Assembly: GCA_951217055.1 (NCBI GenBank)
Contig: OX578280.1
Span: forward strand, 62,443,633 to 62,507,632
Source of the DNA: Gerris lacustris
Taxonomy: Eukaryota > Arthropoda > Insecta > Hemiptera > Gerridae
Reading direction: 5' to 3'
Length of the DNA stretch: 64,000 bases
Below the pieces are notes generated by a model, which saw only the letters and a list, made by a program, of their open reading frames with translations, searched no databases and was not told the DNA's origin. The position numbers were made by a program, and so were the translations under genes. Below are positions 37,061 to 47,687 of the stretch, piece by piece (position 1 is the first letter of the stretch; each line of letters starts with the position of its first letter).

Positions 37061-37189
37061 CAATGATTTGATGAGGTAGCCAGAGTCACACATGGTCATA
37101 GTACAATAATATGCATTGTCCCCGACGGTCATTGACCAAGGGCGTTATACGTTATTGATTGATTTTGTTTGTAATCATTAATTTGTAAA

Positions 37190-37771
37190 TAATAGTACAT
37201 TACGCGTTGAGTGCGGAAAGTAGCATTTTGCATGCGAGTGTGGAGTTTGCACCCGAGCGACAGCGAGGGTAGTAAAACCACACGAGCAATGCAAAATGCC
37301 GTTTTCGCACGAGTTGCGTACCGTACTTTATCTACGATTGTTAGATTTAAATAATAAATACAGAAAAAAAGAAACTTGCTGTATGTAAGTTCGTATCTCT
37401 TCTCTTGATAAAGATGGCATTAATCTTGAGTTGTATTTTTTGCCGAATTAATTATTTCTGGAGGAGTATTATTCTGTACATTTTCGTCAAAGCCACTTGA
37501 TTCACTCATTGTTTTTCACTAAAAACTCGATATAAACACTTACTTTAATAAAATAATAGCAAATTAGTTTTGTTAAATGTAAACAAACTCGCTAATCGTG
37601 CGTAAAGCTGAAGAATTCCTCTTCTTTACCGCGCTAGCGTGGTAAAGAAGAGGAATTCTTCAGAACTATGAGACGCGCATGAGCAATGAATACAAGTACG
37701 TAAATAATCACTTTCTACGCATCTAAACAGAGATATAATATTTATATTTCGTATCAATCGTAGATAAACTT
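37190..37771 (-). mobile_element. Family F copy 1 with 56-bp hairpin
   Basis: The block extends from TAGTACATTACGCG to CAATCGTAGATAAA and recurs inverted at 47688-48264. Inner inverted ends (TATCTACGATTG/CAATCGTAGATA) enclose the hairpin 37608-37663. On the minus strand a broken frame reads MSESSGFDENVQNNTPPEII and then, after a shift, MPSLSREEIRTY. The latter loosely resembles the start of tyrosine-recombinase-like proteins; this is inference only. Confidence 0.7.
37608..37663. repeat. Near-perfect 28-bp-arm hairpin
   Basis: CTGAAGAATTCCTCTTCTTT and ACCGCGCT pair with the complementary run ending at 37663, with one mismatch and no loop. The same structure is at 47793-47848. Confidence 0.9.
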
Positions 37772-38929
37772 TTTTTCTTATATTAAGCATTGGATCAAAA
37801 ATCTAATAATAAATCAAAAGTCTATTTTTCCCTTACTCTCTTTTGACGCCCACGAAAAATCTATTATTTAAAAAATGTTTAAAAAAAAAGAAATAAAAAT
37901 ACCAATAACAGGAAGTGTACAATGTTCATGGAATTCCCAGAGAAGAGAGATATTTTCTATGATAGTATCACATCAAAGGAAGACCTAAAAAAATAGAGAA
38001 CGTTCGTCCTATAATGACCTTTGTATCTATCAAGAAAAGGGGTGAATTAGCTTGTAAGATTACGCTTTGTTTCTATTATCTATACATAATAATTATAGAG
38101 CAAAGGTAGGTTAGTTACCTTCAATACAAATAAATAATGCTTCACTGATTAAAATAACAATGACAAAACAAAAACGCTTGCCTAGACTTAGATAATAATA
38201 CTTAATAATAAATTATATTTGATAAAAATATTGAAGCTTAAATGAAACATGACAAACAGACACCTCAAACTACTACTATCTTATCCATACCAAAGTAACA
38301 AGAATTAGTTACACGAAAAACTATTCCCTTATCACTTGATAACTAAGAACCTAACATATACAATTATTGTTTGTAGTTAGTTGTACATATGTTTAATTTA
38401 TCATTGTTTTTAAGTTGGATTTTTTATCATAAAGGTGATTAGACGTTTAGACAAGATAGTTGTTCAGTTTAACACATTCGATAAAATTAGTAGGAGTCAG
38501 AAAATATAATTTTCTGTCAGCTGATTACACAAGAAACCTTTTTTTGTTATTTAATTTTACGTCCTGAACAGCACAATATCATTACAGGATGAAGGTATCT
38601 GCTATTTTACAAATTTACTCTTGATTGAATGAGAATACAAATTAAAATAGGTTTTGTTTTTAAAAATCAATAGTTTAATGCTTATTATAACCCGTATTTT
38701 GACCAATTTAATTAGCAGTCCATCCTATATAACATTACAATATCTTGTTTTTTACATTAAGGTCTAAACAAAATTAGGACATTAAAGGTATCGACCACTT
38801 TATGCATTTCTACAATGTTACATTGATCTAGCGCACTACTTTTAACTCTCTTCGACTATCAATTGAGACATTTTTAAGATATCTTGATGATAACTGATCT
38901 TATCATCATCTTCTTGTTGGGCACTATAA
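37772..38929. other. AT-rich stretch, nothing recognised
   Basis: No terminal repeats, RNA motifs or coding features were found. Confidence 0.35.
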
Positions 38930-39250
38930 CTCATAAAGGGGGCCACACTCAACGACTCCTCCCTATTCTGTCCGGTCCTTGGCTCGCCTATGCCAGGAAC
39001 GTACACCGATTCTCCTCAGATCGTCCTTCCGGTTTTTCATATAGTCTTCTTCAGAGCTCTAACTTCTTCCATCTTGCATACACACAGCCAGCGGATAGCG
39101 CAACCTCGATCACGCTGACCGAGTCTTGCAGCCTGCAGAAGTTGGTTATCTCTTGGTTAGTTCTTATCATCCAATCCCTTTCATCGCTTACTGTTCCGAA
39201 GATCTTTAAGAAAACCTTTCACTCCCACCTCCACCTCCACAACGTTTTCT
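38930..39250 (-). pseudogene. Non-LTR retrotransposon, C-terminal reverse transcriptase remnant
   Basis: Minus-strand reading gives KIFGTVSDERDWMIRTNQEI near 39200, then, after a shift, DDLRRIGVRSWHRRAKDRTE near 38975, a stop and GGVVE. The same pair of motifs (IFGPVxDxxGWRIRTNEE, then DLRRxGVRxWRxxAxDRxEW) closes many LINE ORF2 proteins. The shifts and stop make it a relic. The 148-codon frame on the other strand is its shadow. Confidence 0.75.
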
Positions 39251-39611
39251 TCATCCTTGCCCACTTAGCGCCCATGTGTGTATTTGTGTCTCCGAATCGT
39301 AACTTATTATTGGTCGTATCATTGCCGTAAATACAAATATCTTAGTATTTTGGCTTTGGTAATCTACACCACGTTATTATCAGTCTGTTTAAGCCCCACC
39401 ACTCTTGAGATTTGAAATACATGATAAATCTGCGTTTAGACCTCAGTTAACACAAACAAGTATCTTTAATATTAATATCTTTGATTGTCTATTTTGTTGC
39501 TCTCTCCGAGTAACAAAATAGACGTTACATCTAGCATCTAGCACTTCTACTAAATCTCTCCTATTAAGTAAGAAGAAGTTGTTGTGCAAGTAACCTCTAG
39601 CCTAATTTAGG

Positions 39612-39900
39612 CAAGGATCTTATATAAAGGGGATGGAATGTTAAGAAGGGGTTTAAGGCAAAAAAGTGACCCCATGGAGGTAAGAGAAATTGGAGAAAAA
39701 ATCATACTGCGCATGCTCCACGACCTTTGAACTGGGACAAATTACCTTTTTTAACAGGTTATAACCTGACACTATAAACAAATTCTTGGTAACCTATAAC
39801 CAAGAGGAAGGTAATTTGTCCCATTGGAGCTAATATTTTACATATCTTCATGGGGTCACTTTTTTGCCTCAACCCTCTATCCCTTTATATAAGATCCTTG
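39612..39900. mobile_element. hAT-type MITE with 8-bp target duplication
   Basis: Ends CAAGGATCTTATATAAAGGG and its complement, then a second inverted block AAGGCAAAAAAGTGACCCCAT. The element is flanked by AATTTAGG at 39604-39611 and 39901-39908. At 289 bp it has no ORF. An inner inverted pair (GGGACAAATTACCTT...) makes almost the whole element fold. Confidence 0.9.
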
Positions 39901-39908
39901 AATTTAGG

Positions 39909-40536
39909 TGACAGTTACTTTGATCTGCTAACCGAGTTAACTCTATTACTTTAACAAAACACATTAAAATAAATGTTTGTGGTTGTTATTGACCTTTTAC
40001 ATTTAATGATATGGTTAATACAATGATAGCAGGAAGTACCTAATTTTTTAAGCTACTTTTTCTAGGAACATCTTCAACTTAAATATTTTATCTCGTATAA
40101 AGAAATGTATTTTCTCTTGGAAGTGAAACAGGTTTATTTGGAACGAAAGAGTTCTTGGATACGTCAGGTTAGGGCAGGCCGAGAGTCTAGGCGAAGTGCA
40201 TCAGATAAATTAGCTTGCACCACGAGTCTGAGATTACAGACTTGGGTTCTTGCATGGAAGCTAGCAATTTACCTTCTACTTTACTAGACCGGATCTTAGT
40301 TAAAAACTATTACAGGGGGATTCCTCATGGGAAAAGACTCGATACACATCTATACCCAATGTACAAGCGGAGGAACTACGAATGTGCTTTCTTGCAGCAT
40401 TCTTGTACGCCCAATGGGAACTACTTTTATCTCTATAACTATTATAACTAAAAAGCAATAACAAGTCTTCATCAGATATTATAAGTTAAATACAATCGTG
40501 GTAGAACTAAAAACAACAATAATCATTTTAATTTTT
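39909..40536. other. No recognised element
   Basis: Two overlapping frames of 60-78 codons (40105-40451) have no family features; surrounding sequence is AT-rich. Confidence 0.35.
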
Positions 40537-40880
40537 ACTTTCTCATATGCTTAGTGAGTAGAAAGAAAAATAAATCGATTTAAGTTTGTTTATGGATCGA
40601 CTTGGTTAAGGAAGGTAGAAATCCCAGATCCAGGATAGACGACAGTAGGGGATTTTGTCGGACGCCAAAGCCCTTAAAGGACTGTAGCACCATGGAAGTA
40701 AGTAAGTAACGTGGATTTTTAAAAATTTCTGTGTATACGATAGACAGTAGACAGCCTAAACTACAGAACCGATTTCGATGCTAAATTTAACATCGAAAAT
40801 CATTGTACAGAAAAACCATACTCCGAGCTGTAAAAGTAACTTTAGCACATTCGGGCGAAATACCTGGCCAAATCACGAAA
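40537..40880 (+). repeat. Diverged family C ends around a LINE-tail-like insert
   Basis: TTTACTTTCTCATATGC and CCTAAACTACAGAACCGATT are family C motifs. Between them, about 40575-40710, lies sequence ending in AAGTAAGTAAGTAA, a tetranucleotide tail like those of some LINEs. Low certainty. Confidence 0.35.
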
Positions 40881-40974
40881 CAATGAGGCAAGTGTTCAAA
40901 CGTTCAGACTAAGAATACGGTAGATGATTCGTAACAAAGGTGATTCTAATAAATTTCGGAAATCAACGTGAATC

Positions 40975-41520
40975 TCGCATACACGACCCTCAATAACACG
41001 AAAACCTCAATTACAAGTGCAATTTTCAAATCCTCTTGAGATTGCCATACCACATATTGTTAAATTAATCTCTATAACGCGACTATTATTATCTAAACTA
41101 CCTCAATAACACGATTTTTTTCCAATTCACAACGTAACTCAGAACCTCTATAACAAGTCGTTTTGAGAAGTCAACCTCTATAACGCGACTCAATACAGGA
41201 ATGGGTCGACCTTGAACAAGTCTATACTTGAAAACCCCGCCCCACCCCGCTCATGAGGTTAACATTCCATTAACCTCTATACAGTGGTTCTTAACATTTT
41301 GGTAATCACGGCCCCCTTAAAATCTCCAAATATAATATATATAGTACCTAAATACCTTTCGAGGCCCCCTGGGGGGCCGCGGCCCCCCGGTTAAGAACCA
41401 CTGAGAGCACGACTGATGGCCAAAATAACCTTGATAACACGACCCTCAACAAAAAGAGCACCTCGATAACAAGACTGTTTCCCTAATCCCCTTGAGACAC
41501 TTCTTATTGAGGTTCTACTG
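40975..41520. mobile_element. Family E copy 2, carrying a small hAT-like MITE
   Basis: ACGACCCTCAATAACACGAA then CTCTATAACGCGACTATTAT follow family E with one 199-bp unit rather than two. The right end GAGGTTCTACTG is kept, the left end is missing. Confidence 0.75.
41282..41403. mobile_element. 122-bp hAT-like MITE
   Basis: CAGTGGTTCTTAAC and GTTAAGAACCACTG form perfect 14-bp ends typical of Charlie-like hAT elements. A GGGGGGCCGCGGCCCCCC palindrome lies inside. It breaks a CTCTATA/ACACGAC site of family E; no clean 8-bp duplication is visible. Confidence 0.8.
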
Positions 41521-41640
41521 AATATCAAAAGGTATTAGGTACATAGTAGATCACAAAAATATATGTAACACTTGTGAAAATTGTTTATTTGTCCTCGTGA
41601 TTTTGTCAAAAAACATCCAACACTTTTCGTTTCCCTTCCT

Positions 41641-41660
41641 CCCCCCCCCCCCCCCCCCCC
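41641..41660. repeat. 20-C run
   Basis: An uninterrupted run of 20 C, reading as poly-Gly on the opposite strand in a spurious frame. Confidence 0.9.
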
Positions 41661-42017
41661 TCCCCTCCAAGCGTAATTTCCGCTATGGAAATATAAAATA
41701 ATATGTACAACGTGCGGTTGTTGGTCCATAGAAGAGGTAACAGAGAATCTGGATTTGACGAACTGGAAATACAAAATAGTGGATAATTCATGTCGTGGGT
41801 TCATCAAATTAAAGATGTTAAAGTAGATTACAGAAATATACGTCGCAAGTCCGAAGAACTATTGTCCACCATTTAGTTAGTTTTAAGTGTTAGTTATTCA
41901 GCACTTAATAATTATACAATTAATTAAGTTTTTGTATTATATACATATATATTTCTGTAATCTACTCTGCAATAGCTTTACGGTTTTTCTGCTATTATAT
42001 ATTATGATAACAATATA

Positions 42018-43060
42018 CAGGGTGGTCCAAAAGTCTCCCCCCCCCCTCTTAACTTTTGAACGGTTTGAGATAAATTAATGAAACTTGGGGGATCTCTACC
42101 ATGCAAAGGGAAGTTTGTTTTCATGCAATCATCCACTAGGGGCAACCACCCACTTTGCCCCCAGGCCACCCAACTTCAAAATTTCAAATTGGAGTGTATA
42201 TTTTTGATAGCATATTTGGATTCTACAGTGAAAAATAATAAACTTTTACATGAAACTATTTTTTCTATCTCCAATATTTTGCCCCCTACGGGGGGGCAAA
42301 GATAGCAAAATAACCCTTCCGAAATAGTAAAAAAATAACACTTAGATCGTTATAAAATCTAAACGGTTTGAAATAAAGTAATGGAACTTGGGGGATCTGT
42401 ACCATGTAAAGGGAAGTGTGTAATCATCCACTCGCGTACTAGGGGCAACCACCATTTTGCCCCCAGGCGCTGAAATCTACCATTTTTATACCTTTGCCCC
42501 TCTATAGGGGGCAAAATATTAAAGATAGAAAAAAAAGTTTGAAGTAAAATATTTTTATTTTTTGCTATCAAAAATATACATTCCAGGTTAACATTTTGAA
42601 GTTGGGTGGTCTGGGGGCAAAATGGGAGGTTGCCCCTACTGCGCGATTGCATGAAAACAAACTTCCCTTTACATGGTAAAGATCCCCCAAGTTTAATTAA
42701 TTTATCTCTAACCGTTTAGATTTTATAACGATCTAAGTGTTATTTTTTTACTATTTCGGAAGGGTTATTTTGCTATCTTTGCCCCCCTGTAGGGGGCAAA
42801 ATATTGGAGATAGAAAAAAATATTTCATGTAAAAGTTTATTATTTTTCACCGTAGAATCCAAATATGCTATCAAAAATATACACTCCAATTTGAAATTTT
42901 GAAGTTGGGTGGCCTGGGGGCAAAGTGGGTGGTTGCCCCTAGTGGGTGATTGCATGAAAACAAACTTCCCTTTGCATGGTAGAGATCCCCCAAGTTTCAT
43001 TAATTTATCTCAAACCGTTTAAAATTTAAGAGGGGGGGGGGAGACTTTTGGACCACCCTG
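42018..43060. mobile_element. 1.04-kb palindromic element with mariner-type ends
   Basis: Ends CAGGGTGGTCCAAAAGTCTC and its complement are flanked by TA (42016-42017, 43061-43062). The arms, about 350 bp each, stay paired almost throughout: the 75-codon frames at 42078-42305 (+) and 42773-43000 (-) differ at only a few residues. The middle (about 42363-42720) is a second, more diverged pair of the same half-units, so four unit copies are arranged as outer and inner palindromes. No transposase was recognised. Confidence 0.85.
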
Positions 43061-43084
43061 TATAATCCTTATTTTTGTTTACCT

Positions 43085-43318
43085 GTCATACATCTAAACA
43101 ATAGTGGTTTATTATTTTCACATACCAACGAAACCCTTTTTACATGAGACTTTACGCACAACAATTTATTCCTTAACAGCTTAAGCTCAAGCTAAGGTCC
43201 TACAGACGAACTTAGACGACCACATGTGCTTAAAGGGCACCAATAAATACACTCATACACAAAAGTCTAGCTTGATGTTAGTCAATAATTTTTATGCACG
43301 CTATCTCCTGGACTATCC
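43085..43318 (-). repeat. Fragment of the 8146-8555 foldback family
   Basis: GTCTAGCTTGATGTTAGTCA and GCACGCTATCTCCTGGACTA match the right TIR of 8146-8555. Upstream ACAGACGAACTTAGACGACC parallels the body near 8230-8265. Confidence 0.6.
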
Positions 43319-43344
43319 AAAATAATTAATTTAAAAAATGCAAT

Positions 43345-43970
43345 GTAAAAAAATAAAAAATCGGTCTGAGACAACTCAGACAAACTTTCTGATATATGAG
43401 TTTATAATTACTTAGCCCAGTGTTTCCATTTATTAGTTTTCAAATGTAAATTTAAATATTATTGAACATTTCATCAAAATTTATCATAAAAATAACTTCT
43501 CCTGGGTGGGGAATCGAACCCGGGCTCACTCCGTCCGCGTTTTAAGCCAATTTCTCCGGAACTAGATTTTTCCCGGGAAAACGGCTTATATCGTTGGATT
43601 CGTATTCAAATTGACTACATTTTAGAATTTTTTAATCAAAATCGTCGGAACCGTTTTCGAGAAATAATTTTTTTTTCATGTATTTTCAGAGTTTTTGGGG
43701 GGTAGCGCCCCCAAAATTAGAGCTAAAATTCATTTCTCGATTTCGCCTCGGGGTATGATTTTTCTGAACATGTGTGCCAAATTTCGTCAAAATCAGCCCA
43801 GTAGTTTAGGCTCCAGGCGTCTGCACAGACGACAGACTACAGACAGACAGACATTTTTTAAAAACCACTTTTTTGGACTCAGGGGACCTCAAAACGAGTA
43901 AATCCATCAAAATCTCAAAATCGAATTTTCGCGTCATCACAATACTTTCTCTTTATATGAGAAAGTAAAA
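43345..43970 (-). mobile_element. Family C copy with A- and B-box-like sequence
   Basis: Read on the minus strand it begins at the hairpin (CTTTCTCATATAAAGAGAAA) and GAGGTCCCCTGAGTCCAAAA. It later contains TTGGCTTAAAACGCGG and GCCCGGGTTCGATTCCCCAC, about 30 bp apart, which resemble Pol III A and B boxes. No complete tRNA fold can be drawn. Confidence 0.7.
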
Positions 43971-44951
43971 ACGCCAAAAAGATTAAGAACATTCTTTGCT
44001 AATGTAATTCCTGATGTCCTGAACCGTTAGAGGACAATATAAAGTCATATTATTCTAAATAGGTAATCAATAAATTGTTATCTAAAGTGAATTGTCAATC
44101 ATTATATAAAAATACATTTAGGCAACCTTGCTTTTATCTAAAGACAGTTATTAAGGTGGTTTTAGATTATACCATTTGAAATGACAGACAAAAACAACAT
44201 GCATATTGTTTAATTTGGAACTCAGTCAAGAACTGTAGTGAAATGCACAAGACAAGATTATTATGTTGGAACACAGATAGCAAGTGAAAATATTCGATAC
44301 ACCTACAGAATTAAATCTCACTGCAACATGATTGCTTATCTTTTTCATTCGTTAAATATACGGTGAAATGTATTTCTATTGGGTTGGATCCAAGTTTTTT
44401 AGAGTTTGGACAACGTCATGTGGTTTGTATAATATAAGGTATCTGAAAGAAATCTTATTAGAAACAGATTCCGAATACGAACAGACAAAAATGTAAAACT
44501 ATGAATGTTAAAGATAACTTTTCATGATGGATTACAAAGAAAGTATATAAACTAAGATTCCTTTGTTGAAAACGTAAGTACAACATTCTTTAACCTGTAA
44601 CTTATGTCACAGAACTAAAAGTACAGAATTACTTTCTCACTTTCTCATAGAATAAAAAAAGAGGAAGCATTTTTATAGATATAACTTCGATATATTTTCA
44701 CGTTTTAAAGTCCGCTGAATCCAAAAGTAGTTGTTAAAAATGAGTTTAACTATATAAAAATACAGTCCCCTACAGTGCCCTGTCTTCTGTGCTGACGGGT
44801 AGAGGTGGTAAGCTACTAACAGTGTTAGGTTGACCTACGGGACAGCAGGGTTTTCCCCCAAGGGCCCTTGGCCCTTAAGGTCAACTTAGGGGCCACTTCA
44901 CGTGATGGAAAGAAAAGCAAAAATTAATATACAGGGAAAAGGTTCATTTTT
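43971..44951. other. No recognised element
   Basis: Mostly AT-rich; a GC-richer stretch at 44780-44900 has no family match. Confidence 0.35.
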
Positions 44952-45420
44952 TACTTTCTCATAAAAAGATAAAGTATTGTGATAGCGCGAAATTTCGATT
45001 TTGATGGATTTACATTTTTTGAGGTCCCCTGAGTCCAAAAAAGTGGTTCTTAAAAAATGGCTGTCTGTCGTCTGTCTTTTATCTGTGCCAATTCGTGGAG
45101 CCTAAACTACTGGGCCGATTTTGACAAAATTTGGCATACATATTCAGAAAAGTTAGAGCCCGAGCCGAAATCGGGAGATGAATTTTAGCACCTAATTTAG
45201 GGCGCTACCCCCCCCCCCCCCCCCCCCTAAAAAAAATGAAAAAACATGAAAAAAGAGTAATTCTCGAAAACGGTTCCGTCGATTTTGATTAAAAAAAATT
45301 AAAAATGTAGTCCATTTAAATATATTTCCAACAATATAAGCCGTTTTCCTGGGAAAACTCTAGTATCCAAGATATTGATGAAAATAAATCTGATTTTGTT
45401 GAAAATCAAAAACAAAAAGT
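44952..45420 (+). mobile_element. Family C copy with a 20-C run
   Basis: GAGGTCCCCTGAGTCCAAAA, CTACTGGGCCGATTTTGACA and CGAAAACGGTTCCGTCGATT follow family C. The GCTACCCCCC position, six C in the 43345 copy, is expanded to 20 C (45208-45227). The tRNA-like part is absent. Confidence 0.75.
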
Positions 45421-46106
45421 TTCTGGGATCAGGAACCAAGATTATATAAGAAATATAGTCTGAGTAGTTTCAGACTATATTTAACAATAAAAACAATTTG
45501 AAGGGAATAATAAAACATCTTCTAAACTCTTTTGTCAAAATACTCTCATGTATAAGCTATGTTCTTTTATTTAAACGGCTTTAAAATTACTTAACAAGGA
45601 GGTGTCTAAATATCGCAAAGTAAGCTTAAATATTGTTCAACAATATTTAAAAAACAAAAGATTAAAATATTCTTTTAATTACATATTTTACTCACGAAAT
45701 TTAGAGCAACCAGCTTGCAATAGCGGATTAACTAATTTTTATATTGAAATACCTGAATATAATATTAATATCTTGGATAAACTATAATTTTTATTATTTT
45801 TTTTAATTATTCAAGTTGAACGTTAAATCTAAAAGTAATTATTGCAAGTACAAGGCTAATTGTGTGAAGTGTCCCACACTCTTCATCTCAGGTGAATGAA
45901 CGCTAAGATGAATGAAGGTTTACCAATCTTATATTTATACACAGGTATGATTACCAAGGTATTGTAAATAAAGATGTAAATTAAACAACAAAGCTTGCTT
46001 AAAAGATTACTGTGTTAATCAAATATGTTATTAAATCGTGAATGATTAAAGTTGTATTAGTAAATTTAGAATATCGGTTAATGGGAAAATAAAATAAAAA
46101 AAATAT

Positions 46107-46111
46107 GTATA
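46107..46111. repeat. 5-bp target duplication (left)
   Basis: GTATA directly precedes the left LTR and is repeated at 47393-47397. Confidence 0.8.
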
Positions 46112-46230
46112 TGACACATACTTTGTGTCAACTGACAACTTGTCAGATGTAATTTATATATATATATTGTAAATATATTCTCAGTCTAAGACTAACCATA
46201 CAATAAGGTAGTTATTCTTAAGATAGATCA
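46112..46230 (+). repeat. Left LTR, 119 bp
   Basis: Starts TGACACATACTTTG and ends AGATAGATCA, the TG...CA form of retroelement LTRs. Identical to the right LTR by reading. TTTATATATATATA near its middle could serve as a promoter. Confidence 0.9.
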
Positions 46231-46231
46231 G

Positions 46232-46249
46232 TGGCGACGAGGAAAACTG
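46232..46249 (+). promoter_or_regulatory. Primer-binding-site candidate
   Basis: TGGCGACGAGGAAAACTG starts one base after the LTR. TGGCGAC is the form used by some insect gypsy-type elements; the tRNA partner was not established. Confidence 0.6.
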
Positions 46250-46264
46250 GAAAGGACATCTATC

Positions 46265-47314
46265 ATGACAGAACAGAACGACGAAGAATTATCAAATTTG
46301 AAGAAAGCACGGACAGTCATTAAAGGACAAATGACTAGATTTTATAACAACGGAAAATCAGGATCTAATCTCGAAGAACATGAAGTTACAACTGGACTGG
46401 ACACACTCGAACACATGTTTAATAAGTACGATAAGATACAAGATAAAATTGACATAATGACTGACTATGACTTTTTAGAACAAGAAATAGACTATCGCAC
46501 AGAAATTACGGAACACTACATGGAAATAAAAAAATGTATACAGTTATTAAGGACTACAAATACAGTACTTTATAATACAGACAATACCATAACTAATAAT
46601 ATAGACAAAAATAAAAATGAGGAATTAGCTTGTACACAGACAGTAGACATGGCAACAACGATTGAACTGGCAAAAAATGACAATTTACTTATAGCCAAAC
46701 CTGAACAAAACCAAACTATATTTCAAATAAATAAAAACAATTCAATGACAAGACAGCCGACAGAATCAAATTATTCAAAACTTCAAAAACAAAAATCGAA
46801 CAACTTTGATATATTGAAGGACCGCTGTTTTAGGTGTGACTCAAAAGAACATAGGGGACAGAACTGTAGGCACATAAAGACAATTTGTACGCTCTGTAAA
46901 AAAAATGGACACTTGGAAAGGTTATGTTTAACAAAGACAACAGAACTTCAACAATTAACAGAAGAAAAGGATGTATGGACAGCTAACAAAGAATTTTCGG
47001 AAAACGAGGAAAATTATGAACATGAAATAAATCAGATAACATGTGACAAGACCGGAAAATTTTTTGTAAAACGAACACCAACTTTTGGCCGTAATTGGAT
47101 ACGTAAAAGAAAAGAAGACACAAATACAAGGAAAAGGAGGGAAAAGTGGATATTCGGAATAGTGGCGGCCAGACACGGACAACTCCACTACACGGTGAAA
47201 GATGATGGAACGCAAGTAGAACATCGGAGGCATATTGACCAGCTGCGTTCCTTGTCAATTAAGGGTGGAGGGTTGACACATACTTTGTGTCAACTGACAA
47301 CTTGTCAGATGTAA
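46265..47314 (+). CDS. Gag-integrase-tail fusion ORF of a mini LTR element
   Basis: This intact 349-codon frame starts 34 bp after the LTR. Residues 1-95 are charged and helical, like the DUF1759-type Gag region of insect retroelements (tentative). Residues 188-201 (CFRCDSKEHRGQNC) and 208-221 (CTLCKKNGHLERLC) are two CX2CX4HX4C zinc knuckles, the nucleic-acid-binding motif of Gag. From about 293 to 328 (RREKWIFGIVAARHGQLHYT then RRHIDQLR) the sequence matches the C-terminal end of Ty3/gypsy integrases. Protease, reverse transcriptase, RNase H and the integrase core are all missing, so a deletion has joined the pol tail in frame to Gag. The stop codon lies within the right LTR. Such a protein could bind RNA but cannot copy or integrate it. 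A parent element elsewhere would have to supply those functions. Confidence 0.88.
   Translation: MTEQNDEELSNLKKARTVIKGQMTRFYNNGKSGSNLEEHEVTTGLDTLEHMFNKYDKIQDKIDIMTDYDFLEQEIDYRTEITEHYMEIKKCIQLLRTTNTVLYNTDNTITNNIDKNKNEELACTQTVDMATTIELAKNDNLLIAKPEQNQTIFQINKNNSMTRQPTESNYSKLQKQKSNNFDILKDRCFRCDSKEHRGQNCRHIKTICTLCKKNGHLERLCLTKTTELQQLTEEKDVWTANKEFSENEENYEHEINQITCDKTGKFFVKRTPTFGRNWIRKRKEDTNTRKRREKWIFGIVAARHGQLHYTVKDDGTQVEHRRHIDQLRSLSIKGGGLTHTLCQLTTCQM
47261..47272 (+). promoter_or_regulatory. Polypurine tract
   Basis: AAGGGTGGAGGG directly precedes the right LTR, the expected plus-strand priming site. Confidence 0.7.
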
Positions 47315-47392
47315 TTTATATATATATATTGTAAATATATTCTCAGTCTAAGACTAACCATACAATAAGGTAGTTATTCTTAAGATAGATCA
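47274..47392 (+). repeat. Right LTR, 119 bp
   Basis: Same length and sequence as the left LTR, followed by GTATA (47393-47397). The fusion ORF ends inside it. Confidence 0.9.
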
Positions 47393-47397
47393 GTATA

Positions 47398-47687
47398 TAT
47401 AAATTATATCTTATAATTTTAAAAAAGTCCGACTTGTTTTATGTATTCCAATGAAATTTAAAATTCAAAATTTGCACTTTTATGTTCGTCGAAAACCAAG
47501 TGTTCAAAGTTTCAGGACAACGTCACTAGAATAGAAATCTACAGCAGGTTTAAATTTAAAATTTTTTTTTCCGTGGTAGGCTGTGAAATAGTAACTTTAG
47601 AGCCTAAAAAACATAGCTAAAATCCATTTTTTCATTACGTGGACTTAAAAAATCTTTTCATTACTCCTAGCTGTAAAGAAAAAATCT
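47398..47687. other. Short AT-rich stretch, nothing recognised
   Basis: No terminal repeat or coding feature. Confidence 0.35.

Noticed and set aside
38884..39330. 148-codon plus-strand open frame
   Set aside because: It is the shadow of a decayed LINE reverse transcriptase tail on the other strand.
41535..41807. Poly-Gly open frame
   Set aside because: It comes from the 20-C run; no coding features.
42078..42305. 75-codon frame conserved between two strands
   Set aside because: Conservation follows from the arms of a palindrome; the peptide has no family features and no selection test is possible.
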